A DNA stretch of 37,586 nt. Source: Candidatus Uhrbacteria bacterium (lineage in GTDB: Bacteria; Patescibacteriota; Patescibacteriia; UBA9934; GWF2-40-263). The DNA lies in NCBI GenBank assembly GCA_016219925.1, contig JACRJU010000013.1, positions 64,980 through 102,565 on the forward strand, read 5' to 3'. Position 1 is the stretch's first letter; each line of letters starts with the position of its first letter. Below are positions 7,504 to 15,237 of the stretch, in pieces. The position numbers and the translations under genes are program-made. The notes under the pieces are model-generated. The model worked only from the letters and a program-made list of their open reading frames with translations. It did not search any database and was not told the DNA's origin.

Positions 7504-8973
7504 ATGAGACGATTTATTTTGAGTATCCTTTTTTCTTCCTCCATTTTTCTTTCCCCTCTTTTTTCCCATGCCGCCTGGGTGCAAAAAGACCTCGGCACGA
7601 TTCAAGGGCTCACAGCCATGGCTCAATACGGGGAAGCCTATGTTGCGGTTGGAAATACCGGCAATATCATTCGTTCCTCCGACAAGGGAACAACATGGTC
7701 GGTTGTTGATCAAAACACCAGCGTCTATTGGCAGGATATTGACAGCGAAGGACAAAGCGTTTCTGTCGTTGGGGAAGGGGGCGCGATGAGATCGTCCTCT
7801 GATGGAGGAGCGCATTGGCAAAACGTTTCCCTTGGTGTCACCAATACTCTTTATGAGGTAAACGTAAACGCGGCCTACGGGTTTATTGTTGGCGATCATG
7901 GACGCATCATGACCTTGAGTGGTTATGGGAATACCTGGGTTTCAAACGTTTCGCCAACGTCGCTCGCGCTCTACGGGGTGAGCAATCGGGCAGACGGTTC
8001 GGCTTGGATCGTCGGAGCTGAAGGAGCGTTGTTGTATACGGCGGACTATGGAAACAACTGGACGAACAAAGGGAAGATTGCGGAAACGGATTTGTACGGC
8101 GTCTGGTTTACTTCACCAACAACGGGGTATGTGGTCGGGAAAAACGGAACGTTTCGAAAAACAACAGACGGAGGATCTTCTTGGATGACACTCACTGTAT
8201 CTGGACTCGTTTCACAGACGCTCTATGATATCTCCGGGTCTGGCGATAACCTTATCGTTGTTGGCGATAAGATTATTTTGCGCTCAAGCGACAAAGGCGC
8301 AACATGGACCTCAACGGATTACACGGCACAAAACCAGACGTTCAAAGGGAGTTTGATTGATTCTTCTGGCAATGTGTGGGCGGTTGGCACGCAAGATGAT
8401 GTGAAGTCGGTGATCTGGGAAGACGCATCGGTCAGCGCTGTCGAATTGAGTCCATCCCCCTCGACAGGCTCAGGGGATAAGTCAAATTCAGAGGATCAGC
8501 ATACTGTCGCTTCAAATACGCTTATTAAAGTGGCGTGTTTAGCCTCGTCACTCGCAAACGATCCTTGTCGGGCGGTGTATTTTTATGGAAGCGATGGTAA
8601 GCGCCATGCGTTTCCAAACGAAAAGGTGTTCTTCACGTGGTATGATTCTTTCAATAACGTGACGACGGTTTCCTCTTCTTTTCTTTCCTCTCTGCCGCTT
8701 GGAAAAAACGTGACCTATCATCCGGGCATGCGTCTCGTAAAATTTCAAAGTGTTCCGACCGTCTATGCGGTTTCAAAAGGCGGACAACTTCGCGCGGTTG
8801 CGACCGAAGAGGTGGCGAGCGGTTTGTACGGGACGGATTGGAACAAAAAAGTTGATGACATTTCGGACGCCTTTTTCGGCAACTATGTTTTTGGCACCAA
8901 GATCGAGCAGACAAACAGCTATGATGTCGTCGCCGCAAAGACTTCGGTCGTAAGTTTGGATGAGAATTTTTGA
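7504..8973 (+). CDS. Secreted Asp-box (BNR/Ycf48-like) beta-propeller protein with C-terminal shared surface module
   Basis: This 489-residue protein has a signal peptide (1-23, cleaved near SHA-A). Residues about 25-310 form a beta-propeller with regularly spaced Asp-boxes (SSDKGTTW about 58-65, SSDGGAHW about 98-105, then near 179, 220 and 261), as in sialidase/Ycf48-type propellers. A low-complexity linker (about 311-338) leads to the shared module (about 340-475: LIKVAC, DPCRAVYFYGSDGKRHAFPNEK, PTVYAVSKGG, WNKKVDDISDAFFGNY). Two cysteines in the module are likely disulfide-bonded. No catalytic sialidase triad is evident, so binding or assembly is likelier than hydrolysis. The C-terminal module probably fixes the protein at the cell surface (inference). 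The gene is 3 nt from the following protease frame. Confidence 0.8.
   Translation: MRRFILSILFSSSIFLSPLFSHAAWVQKDLGTIQGLTAMAQYGEAYVAVGNTGNIIRSSDKGTTWSVVDQNTSVYWQDIDSEGQSVSVVGEGGAMRSSSDGGAHWQNVSLGVTNTLYEVNVNAAYGFIVGDHGRIMTLSGYGNTWVSNVSPTSLALYGVSNRADGSAWIVGAEGALLYTADYGNNWTNKGKIAETDLYGVWFTSPTTGYVVGKNGTFRKTTDGGSSWMTLTVSGLVSQTLYDISGSGDNLIVVGDKIILRSSDKGATWTSTDYTAQNQTFKGSLIDSSGNVWAVGTQDDVKSVIWEDASVSAVELSPSPSTGSGDKSNSEDQHTVASNTLIKVACLASSLANDPCRAVYFYGSDGKRHAFPNEKVFFTWYDSFNNVTTVSSSFLSSLPLGKNVTYHPGMRLVKFQSVPTVYAVSKGGQLRAVATEEVASGLYGTDWNKKVDDISDAFFGNYVFGTKIEQTNSYDVVAAKTSVVSLDENF
8691..8780 (+). repeat. 90-bp near-identical repeat, copy 1
   Basis: This segment, encoding the PLGKNVTYHPG...VYAVSKG part of the shared module, matches 12383-12472 at 87 of 90 bases by eye. 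Flanking module DNA is clearly more diverged. Confidence 0.85.
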
Positions 8974-9003
8974 AAAATGACAGGCCGGGTTGCTGATGTT
9001 AAA

Positions 9004-11070
9004 ATGCTGACGCTTATGCAAGCGTCAGTTTATGTTCGCTTTTTTGGAATTTTGATTTGTTTGAGCCTGCTTTTTGGAGCGGTTGTTTCTGCGCGCGCCT
9101 CGCAAACGCTGGATGATCCGTATCTATCCGAACAGTGGTATTTGGATGCGATTCACGCCAAAGAAACCCAAACGACGGTTTTTTCTGGGTTGCCGGTTAT
9201 TGTGGCTGTGCTCGACGCCGGGTTTGATTTGGATCATCCCGATTTGATCGGACAGTATTGGAAAAACGAAAAAGAAATTCCAAACAATGGCAAGGATGAT
9301 GATGGCAACGGATTTGACGATGATGTTCAGGGTTGGGATTTTGTGGACAGTGATCCAGATCCATCTCCTGTCCTTGCCGAGCCTTTTAATGACACGGTTG
9401 TGTCCCATGGAACCGTGATTGCTGGGATCATCGCTGCTGCCGCGTATAACCACGAGGGTATTGTCGGGATGAGCCCGCAGGCAAAAATCATGCCGTTGCG
9501 GATTCTTAATGAGCATGGCGCTGGATCCACTTTTGATGTGCGTCAGGCGATGGTCTATGCCGTTAACAACGGAGCGCAAGTCATCAATTTAAGCTTCACA
9601 TCGGACCAACCGGACGAATCTTTGCGCAAAACGATGGAATGGGCCGTAGATCAAGGAATCGTTATTGTGACGGCCGTAGGAAACGGAAACCGCAATTTGA
9701 ATGAGAAGCCAACATACCCATCGTGTTTTGACGCTCATACAGCGCGCGAGCTTGTGCTCGCTGTCGCCGCGGGTGATCGTCTTCACAAAAAAGCGACCTT
9801 TTCAAATTTTGGCGCTGACTGCACGGATGTCGTGGCTCCCGGAACAGATGTTTTTTCTACGGTTTATCAGGACACCAGTAAACTTATCACTTCGACCGCG
9901 TATGCTTCCCCGTGGGAAGGCACTTCGATCGCGGCACCGATGGTCAGTGCGGCTGTGGCCGTTTTGAAAGCCGTCTATCCATCTCTCACTCCAGAACAGG
10001 TGATGCTTTCCATTAAGCTCTCGGTTGATCCGGTGAATGAATCATCCGTGGAAGCCCGCAAACATTTAGGTGCGGGATGGCTGAATGTCGCGCGCGCGCT
10101 TGAAGCCGCAACGGTGTTTGCCCATGACCGGCCCGTGCGATCTCATACTTCCATTAAACCATCCGGTTCGTTTGTGGTTGCCCAGGGCAGAGGATATGAA
10201 CCGCGCGTTGTGCGCGTGGATGCCCACGGCAAAGAGCTGGTTTCTTTCTTGGCATACGCCCATCGGTTTCGCGGAGGGGTTTCGATTGCGGTGGGTGATG
10301 TCACAGGCGATGGCGTTGAAGAGATTATCACGGGCGCGCGTAAAGGGGGTGGTCCGCAAGTGCGCGTGTTTGATTTGAACGGTCAGGTGTTGTCGCAATT
10401 TTTTGCGGATGATCCTTCCGATCGCGGAGGAATTCTCGTGGGAGCGGCTGATACGGATGGAGATGGGACGGCAGAAATTTTTGTGACGCCGGAATCCAAT
10501 GGCACGGGAGAAGTCAAGGTGTTCAATCGGCTCGGACAACTTCAAGGATTGTTGAGGCCGTTCGGTCGTCTCACCGGTCAGATTCATCTGGCGTTTGGAA
10601 ATATGGATGATGATTCTCCGCAAGAGCTTATCGCCCTATGGGATCATAATCCGATTCCAGCTGTTCGCATTTTGGATGGCAACGGTCGGTATGTCCGCGA
10701 GTTCCAAATCCCTGCATTTCTCGCTAACGCGTCGGTCGCTTCAGGAGACATGAGCGGCGATGGCAAGGATGATGTGGTGCTTGGAGCTCCTGCGGGTCGC
10801 GGGCCTTCCGTGCAAGTCTATTCGGCTCTTGGCGAACGCGGCGTGTATTTCACGGCTTATACCCCGGGATTCCACGGGGGAGTCACGGCGTGTGTGGGGG
10901 ACGTTGATCAAAACGGCCGAGCGGAAATTTATACGACTCCTGGCGTAGGTGGCGGCCCGCATGTGCGTATTTTTAATCAAGACGGTCAGGCGATCGGTGG
11001 GTTTTTCCCGTTTGATTCTTCCAATCGTTCCGGCGCGACCTGCGCCCTTTGGCATCTTCCTTCTTTATGA
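9004..11070 (+). CDS. Secreted subtilisin-like (S8) serine protease with C-terminal FG-GAP/VCBS repeats
   Basis: Counting from the ATG at 9004 (688 residues), a signal peptide ends near SARA-S (about residue 32). The S8 domain follows with catalytic Asp71 (VLDAGFDLDHPDL), His135 (SHGTVIAG), oxyanion Asn227 (AVGNGN) and Ser308 (GTSIAAPMVS). An insert DDDGNGFDDD is probably a calcium site. From about residue 390, roughly six FG-GAP/VCBS repeats (GDVTGDGVEEIITGARKGGGPQ and similar) probably fold as a calcium-binding propeller. Other in-frame starts are 8977 and 9016; the latter lies in the loop of a hairpin at 9007-9028. It lacks the shared surface module carried by its neighbour at 11067. The stop overlaps that gene's start (ATGA). 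Confidence 0.9.
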   Translation: MLTLMQASVYVRFFGILICLSLLFGAVVSARASQTLDDPYLSEQWYLDAIHAKETQTTVFSGLPVIVAVLDAGFDLDHPDLIGQYWKNEKEIPNNGKDDDGNGFDDDVQGWDFVDSDPDPSPVLAEPFNDTVVSHGTVIAGIIAAAAYNHEGIVGMSPQAKIMPLRILNEHGAGSTFDVRQAMVYAVNNGAQVINLSFTSDQPDESLRKTMEWAVDQGIVIVTAVGNGNRNLNEKPTYPSCFDAHTARELVLAVAAGDRLHKKATFSNFGADCTDVVAPGTDVFSTVYQDTSKLITSTAYASPWEGTSIAAPMVSAAVAVLKAVYPSLTPEQVMLSIKLSVDPVNESSVEARKHLGAGWLNVARALEAATVFAHDRPVRSHTSIKPSGSFVVAQGRGYEPRVVRVDAHGKELVSFLAYAHRFRGGVSIAVGDVTGDGVEEIITGARKGGGPQVRVFDLNGQVLSQFFADDPSDRGGILVGAADTDGDGTAEIFVTPESNGTGEVKVFNRLGQLQGLLRPFGRLTGQIHLAFGNMDDDSPQELIALWDHNPIPAVRILDGNGRYVREFQIPAFLANASVASGDMSGDGKDDVVLGAPAGRGPSVQVYSALGERGVYFTAYTPGFHGGVTACVGDVDQNGRAEIYTTPGVGGGPHVRIFNQDGQAIGGFFPFDSSNRSGATCALWHLPSL
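9007..9028 (+). promoter_or_regulatory. Perfect hairpin over the start region of the first S8 protease
   Basis: CTGACGCTT (9007-9015), loop ATGC and AAGCGTCAG (9020-9028) form a 9-bp stem, with AAAA before and TTTAT after. It lies inside the reading frame if translation begins at 8977 or 9004, and its loop contains the in-frame ATG at 9016. It could be a bidirectional terminator after the Asp-box gene or a translational control hairpin. Confidence 0.5.
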
Positions 11071-12671
11071 TGAAACGTTGGCTCTTTTCGATCTTCTTGC
11101 TGTTCATTGCGGTACCAGTATCTGCCATGACACCCAACGATCCGTTGTTTGAACGGCAGTGGTATTTAAATAAAATCGGAGCGTCGAACGCATGGGATCA
11201 GACCACAGGGTCATCAGATATTATCGTGGCCGTTTTGGATACGGGGTTCGATATGGATCATCCAGATTTGATCAACAACGTTTGGACGAATGCGGGCGAA
11301 GTGCTTGGGGATGGCATCGACAACGACAACAACGGCTACGTGGACGATGTTCATGGGTATGACTTCGTGGGCGACGATGGGGATCCGATTCCTGATCGCG
11401 ACTTGCCGATTGATCGCGAAGCGGCGGCGCATGGCACCATGATTGCGGGTATTATCGGAGCTTCGGGGAATAACGGGGTGGGCATTGCGGGTCTTAATTG
11501 GCACGTTCGACTGATGAATGTGCGCATTCTCAATAACGAAGGGAGCGGGGACTCGATTGCGGCCAAGGAGGCGATTGAATACGCCGTACACAATGGCGCG
11601 CGTGTGATCAACTTAAGCTTTACCGGTTTTGCGGTGGATCCCTCATTTAAGGACGCGCTTCGAAAAGCGTATGAAGCGGGGGTGGTCATTGTGGCGGCGG
11701 TAGGAAACACAAAAAATGGAGGCATTAATGTGGACGACAAACCGATTTATCCGGCGTGTCACGGAGATCGTCCGGATGAAGATTGGGTGATTGGAGTCGG
11801 GGCGTCAAATTCAGATGATGTGAAATCGGATTTTTCCAATTATGGGTCTACCTGTACGGATCTTTCCGCTCCAGGTGAACAAATAACCAGCACAACCTAT
11901 CAGGATGATACCTGGAGTCCTTTTGTAAAAAGTTATTATGAAACCGGATGGTCGGGAACATCCATGGCCGTGCCCATGGTGTCCGGCGCGCTCGCGCTTT
12001 TGTTGAGTGTTTATCCATTGCTAACGCCAGCCGACTTGGAAACCATTTTGCGGCTTTCGGTTGATCCCATAAGTTCGAGCGGGGATGCGTTGGGCAAAGT
12101 TGGCGCCGGCCGTTTGAACGTGGCTCACGCTCTTGCGTTGGTTCCAACGTTTGCAAAAACTTTGACGCCCGCCGCCGCACACCCCGCGATTCCCGAGACC
12201 GCGCCCGGTGCACTCATCAAGCTCGCGTGTCAGGGACAGAGCGCTATGGATGATCCCTGTCGCGCGGTCTATTACTATGCGACCGATGGGAAGCGCCACG
12301 CGTTTTCCAACGAACGTGTCTTCTTCAGTTGGTACACGGATTTTTCTTCTGTGATGGAAGTGTCGAAAAGTTCTCTTTCCGCTCTGCCGCTTGGAAAAAA
12401 CGTCACCTATCATCCGGGCACGCGTCTCGTAAAATTCCAAAGTGTTCCGACCGTCTATGCGGTTTCAAAAGGGGGAGTGCTTCGGCCCATTCCTCATGAA
12501 TCGATTGCGCAGGCGTGGTACGGCATGGAATGGAATAAACAGGTCGATGACATCGCTGACGTTTTTTTTGGAAACTATAAACAAGGCACCGCCATTGCTT
12601 CCAGCATCGATTATGATCCCGCGACCGCGCGCGCGTCCGTTTCTTCCATTTCCGATAATTTCACCCCGTGA
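11067..12671 (+). CDS. Secreted subtilisin-like (S8) serine protease with C-terminal shared surface module
   Basis: This 534-residue protein starts at an ATG overlapping the upstream stop (ATGA 11067-11070). The signal peptide is residues 1-20 (cleaved near VSA-M). The catalytic residues are Asp58 (VLDTGFDMDHPDL), His122 (AHGTMIAG), Asn214 (AVGN) and Ser299 (GTSMAVPMVSG), and a calcium-site-like insert GIDNDNNGYVDD is conserved with the neighbour. The C-terminus (about 381-515) is the shared module (LIKLAC, DPCRAVYYYATDGKRHAF, VYAVSKGG, WNKQVDDIADVFFGNY). The protease domains of the two tandem genes are paralogous, but their C-terminal parts differ: module here, propeller repeats upstream. 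Likely roles are processing of surface proteins or degradation of external protein; the substrate is unknown. Confidence 0.92.
   Translation: MMKRWLFSIFLLFIAVPVSAMTPNDPLFERQWYLNKIGASNAWDQTTGSSDIIVAVLDTGFDMDHPDLINNVWTNAGEVLGDGIDNDNNGYVDDVHGYDFVGDDGDPIPDRDLPIDREAAAHGTMIAGIIGASGNNGVGIAGLNWHVRLMNVRILNNEGSGDSIAAKEAIEYAVHNGARVINLSFTGFAVDPSFKDALRKAYEAGVVIVAAVGNTKNGGINVDDKPIYPACHGDRPDEDWVIGVGASNSDDVKSDFSNYGSTCTDLSAPGEQITSTTYQDDTWSPFVKSYYETGWSGTSMAVPMVSGALALLLSVYPLLTPADLETILRLSVDPISSSGDALGKVGAGRLNVAHALALVPTFAKTLTPAAAHPAIPETAPGALIKLACQGQSAMDDPCRAVYYYATDGKRHAFSNERVFFSWYTDFSSVMEVSKSSLSALPLGKNVTYHPGTRLVKFQSVPTVYAVSKGGVLRPIPHESIAQAWYGMEWNKQVDDIADVFFGNYKQGTAIASSIDYDPATARASVSSISDNFTP
12383..12472 (+). repeat. 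90-bp near-identical repeat, copy 2
   Basis: Matches 8691-8780 with three mismatches, two of them third-position, in the module of the second S8 protease. Confidence 0.85.
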
Positions 12672-12707
12672 TGATCAGAGGCCCTTCTAGCCCTTGAGCG
12701 CATTTGA

Positions 12708-12713
12708 TAAAAT
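12708..12713 (+). promoter_or_regulatory. -10-like TAAAAT before the UXS-like gene
   Basis: TAAAAT ends 9 nt before the ATG at 12723; a -35 is weak (TTCTAG at 12685). Consistent with a leaderless or very short-leader transcript. Confidence 0.3.
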
Positions 12714-12722
12714 AACCCTACT

Positions 12723-13739
12723 ATGCAAGTTCCAACCACATTTTCTCAAAAGAATATCCTTATTACTGGCGGAGCCGGGTTTATTGGGTCGCATTTGTGC
12801 GAACGAATGCTTAAAGATGGCCATCGGGTGATTTGCCTCGACAATTTCGCGACCAGCAAACCCCAGAACATTAATTCCTTACTGCAACATCCGTCGTTTA
12901 GATTCATCCGCATGGATGTCAACGAGTCGTTCAGTCTGGATCGTTTTTCAGAACTTGCCGCGTTCAAATTACCGTTTCAGGGGATCCAAGAGATTTATCA
13001 TTTCGCTTGTCCGACTTCTATCAAGCAATTTGATCAATACAAAATCCAGACACTCCTCTCCAATTCGATCGGCAACTACCATGTGCTCGAACTTGCAAAA
13101 AAATATCGTGCCAAAATTTTATTGGCGTCGAGTTCCGTAGTGTACGGCGAGCGCAAAGAAGGAACGCAGAGTGTGACGGAAGAGGATGTGGGAGTGGTGC
13201 CGCATTTGTCGCCACGTGCCTGTTATGACGAAGGAAAGCGATTTTCCGAAACAATGTTTGAAACGTATCGACAAGTGCACGGTTTGGATATCCGCATCGC
13301 GCGCATTTTCCGCACGTATGGACCGCGCATGCCGTTATTTGATGGACACCTGATTCCGGATTTTATTTTGAACGCTCTGGACGGGAAGGACCTGGTACTT
13401 TATGGTGGCAAAGATTTCCGCACTTCGCTGGTGTTTGTGACCGATGTGATTGATGGATTGACGCGCCTCATGGAGGCTCCACAAGATCCCGGTCCGACGA
13501 ATTTGGGCAGCGAGCAAGATGTCTCCACGAAGGAAGTCGCAGAAAAAATTATCGCCATGACCGCTTCAAGTTCGAAAGTGGTGGAAGGGGAGAATTTTGC
13601 CTTTTTGTCAGAACTTGCTTTGCCGCGCATTGATCGCGCCAAAGAGTTGGGATGGTTTCCGCTCGTGCGATTGGAAGATGGACTCGAACGCACGATTGAA
13701 TACATGAAGGCGAACAAAATATTGTTGACGGCGCTGTAA
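12723..13739 (+). CDS. NAD-dependent SDR, UDP-glucuronate decarboxylase (UXS)-like
   Basis: This 338-residue extended short-chain dehydrogenase/reductase has the Rossmann motif GGAGFIG (16-22) and NAD-binding LDNF (39-42). Catalytic residues are the SSSVVYG strand (137-142) and Tyr168/Lys172 in RACYDEGKR; that CYDEGKR signature, with ARIFRTYGPRM and DGHLIPDFI after it, is typical of UDP-glucuronate decarboxylases that make UDP-xylose. IYHFACPTSI corresponds to the family's HLACPASP segment, with the conserved Pro-containing loop altered. It heads the glycan gene region. Other UDP-sugar epimerase/dehydratase activity is possible, but the signature favours UXS. Confidence 0.78.
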   Translation: MQVPTTFSQKNILITGGAGFIGSHLCERMLKDGHRVICLDNFATSKPQNINSLLQHPSFRFIRMDVNESFSLDRFSELAAFKLPFQGIQEIYHFACPTSIKQFDQYKIQTLLSNSIGNYHVLELAKKYRAKILLASSSVVYGERKEGTQSVTEEDVGVVPHLSPRACYDEGKRFSETMFETYRQVHGLDIRIARIFRTYGPRMPLFDGHLIPDFILNALDGKDLVLYGGKDFRTSLVFVTDVIDGLTRLMEAPQDPGPTNLGSEQDVSTKEVAEKIIAMTASSSKVVEGENFAFLSELALPRIDRAKELGWFPLVRLEDGLERTIEYMKANKILLTAL

Positions 13740-13760
13740 GCCAATCACGGTCTGGTTTAA

Positions 13761-13876
13761 CGGCGTGTGAGCGGGGCCGGTCGCACGCCGGCCAGTGGGG
13801 GCCCGGCTGGCCATTTCCCCATCCGTGCTCGCAAGCTGCGCGCGGATGGGGGCCCCATGGCCGCCGCCCCACTGGC
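13761..13876 (+). promoter_or_regulatory. GC-rich double hairpin downstream of the UXS-like gene
   Basis: CGGCGTGTGA (13761-13770) pairs with TCGCACGCCG (13781-13790) with one G-U. Next to it GCCAGTGGGG (13791-13800) pairs perfectly with CCCCACTGGC (13867-13876), with an inner 9-bp stem CCCCATCCG/CGGATGGGG (13817-13825/13843-13851). No T-tract follows. It may stabilise the 3' end or belong to a non-coding RNA. Reading frames across it have the low-complexity Pro/Arg/Gly look of GC-rich shadows. Confidence 0.5.
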
Positions 13877-13964
13877 TGATTGCTCATTCGTTTGCCACTC
13901 GCTTGTTTGGTGATGAACGATTGATCTTGTTATGGCTTGCAGGCGTCGAGGTGCGATGATCTGA

Positions 13965-14007
13965 ACACAGGGGAATCACGGGAGGAACCCTATGGATTCA
14001 CCTGTGT
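13965..14007 (+). promoter_or_regulatory. Hairpin in the UXS-GT2 intergenic region
   Basis: ACACAGGGGAATC (13965-13977) pairs with GATTCACCTGTGT (13995-14007), 12 of 13 pairs, around a loop with GGG-AGGAA-CCC. It is the second structured segment in a 469-bp stretch (13740-14208) that holds no gene; function unknown. Confidence 0.4.
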
Positions 14008-14104
14008 GCATGTCATCACATCAACGGATTCTTCGCCGGCGGTTGGATGTAGCAACAGGGTTTCCTGTCCTCTTTTTCCAATCTCCACGTCATCCATGTT
14101 GATG

Positions 14105-14185
14105 GAGAGAGATTGAGTCATGATGTCGAAGGGAACAACGGCGACAAGTCCGTTGGCCCGGAGACATCATGACTCAATCTCTTTT
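14105..14185 (+). ncRNA. Structured RNA element with conserved 35-nt apical domain, copy 1
   Basis: A perfect 20-bp helix (14108-14127 with 14163-14182) is capped by a 35-nt domain at 14128-14162. The apical domain is a purine-rich 3x3 internal loop GAA/GGA, stem GGG/CCC (14131-14133/14157-14159), an AA/G internal loop, stem CAACGG/CCGTTG (14136-14141/14150-14155) and loop CGACAAGT. TTTT (14182-14185) closes it, so it can act as a terminator. The same apical domain caps a different helix at 30434-30518. It lies 24 bp upstream of the GT2 gene at 14209. I do not recognise it as a known RNA family. Confidence 0.7.
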
Positions 14186-14208
14186 GACCCAGCGATATCT
14201 TATTGTCT

Positions 14209-14874
14209 ATGAAACTGATCGCCGTTATCCCTGCCTACAACGAAGAACAAACTCTAGCCGATGTGCTCAAGCGCGCGCGGCCTTTTGTGGATGGTTTGAT
14301 TGTTGTGGATGATGGATCCCGTGATCGAACAAGTGATATCGCTCGGACACAAGGGGCGGTGGTTGTTCGTCATGTGATCAATCGTGGCTTGGGTGCTGCT
14401 TTGGGAACAGGCTTCGCTTTTGCTCTGCGTTGCGGAGCGGACGCCGTGGTCACCTTCGATGCCGATGGTCAACACAACCCAGAAGAGATTTCGGCGTTTG
14501 TTTGTGCTCTTGAGAAAGGGGCAGATGTGGTGATTGGTTCACGCATGATGAAGTGTTTGGGGATGCCGTGGTATCGACAAGTGGCGAACGTTCTTGGAAA
14601 TCTCGTGACGCTCGGTTTATTTGGCGCATGGGTGACCGACAGTCAAAGCGGTTTTCGCGCACTCACGGCGTATGCGCTTCGGACCATTCAGCTCAAAACA
14701 GACCACATGGAAGTTTCCTCCGAACTTATTGCAGAGGCACGTCGTCATCGCTTGCGCCTCGCAGAAGTGCCGATCACCGCGATCTATACAGACTACTCGC
14801 TTTCCAAAGGCCAAAGCTTTTCAACAGGCATCAAAACCCTCATCAAACTGATCGTTCGAAGGATAACACAATAG
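14209..14874 (+). CDS. Glycosyltransferase family 2, polyprenyl-phosphate mannosyl/glucosyltransferase-like (DPM1 type)
   Basis: This 221-residue protein is a compact GT2 with no membrane helices. It starts AVIPAYNEEQTL, has VDDGSRDRT for nucleotide binding, and the catalytic DADGQH motif (about 84-89). The later SQSGFRALT segment is common in dolichyl/undecaprenyl-phosphate sugar synthases. It probably transfers a hexose from an NDP-sugar to a lipid phosphate carrier, giving donors for the GT-C-like membrane enzymes downstream. The ATG at 14209 is preferred over TTG 14203 because homologous proteins begin at this strand. It is followed 3 nt later by DUF2304, a very common pairing. Confidence 0.85.
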   Translation: MKLIAVIPAYNEEQTLADVLKRARPFVDGLIVVDDGSRDRTSDIARTQGAVVVRHVINRGLGAALGTGFAFALRCGADAVVTFDADGQHNPEEISAFVCALEKGADVVIGSRMMKCLGMPWYRQVANVLGNLVTLGLFGAWVTDSQSGFRALTAYALRTIQLKTDHMEVSSELIAEARRHRLRLAEVPITAIYTDYSLSKGQSFSTGIKTLIKLIVRRITQ

Positions 14875-14877
14875 GAT

Positions 14878-15237
14878 ATGTCTCTCATTCAGATTTTCAT
14901 CGGGCTATTCGCCGCGTTCGCCATCACGCGCGCCGTCCGTCAGTTTCGCTCCGGCGCTCTGACTATTTTGTGGCTATTTGTTTGGGTGATTTTTTGGATC
15001 GCGCTTGCCGCTCTCGCGCTTACCCCACAGATCGCAGATCGCGTTGCCGCGACGCTCGGCGTGGGACGCGGTGTGGACGTTCTTATCTACATCGCGATCA
15101 TAGCATTGTTCTATTTGGTCTTCCGAGTGTTTGTAAAGATCGAACAGGTCGAGCATGAGATCACCGGACTGGTGCGCAAACTTGCGCTTGAGGAGACAGA
15201 TGAGCAACGCTCGCCCATCAAAAAAGATTCCCTATGA
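14878..15237 (+). CDS. DUF2304 small membrane protein
   Basis: This 119-residue protein has three hydrophobic helices (about 2-20, 27-48 and 65-88) and a charged C-terminal tail. The pattern RxFRSGALTILWLFVWVIFW is typical of DUF2304. It sits between two GT2 genes, is preceded by 3 nt and overlaps the next start (ATGA 15234-15237). It is likely a membrane partner of the GT2 enzyme; biochemical function is unknown. Confidence 0.8.
   Translation: MSLIQIFIGLFAAFAITRAVRQFRSGALTILWLFVWVIFWIALAALALTPQIADRVAATLGVGRGVDVLIYIAIIALFYLVFRVFVKIEQVEHEITGLVRKLALEETDEQRSPIKKDSL

Noticed and set aside
13549-13887. Reverse-strand frame across the GC-rich hairpins
   Set aside because: Low-complexity Pro/Gly/Arg/His sequence overlapping the end of the UXS-like gene; explained by hairpin GC content.
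14131-14159. Cobalamin riboswitch core (GGGAA...GGCCC)
   Set aside because: The B12 box GCCACTG and the long P3-P6 architecture are missing; the element is only about 80 nt and ends genes rather than preceding transporters.
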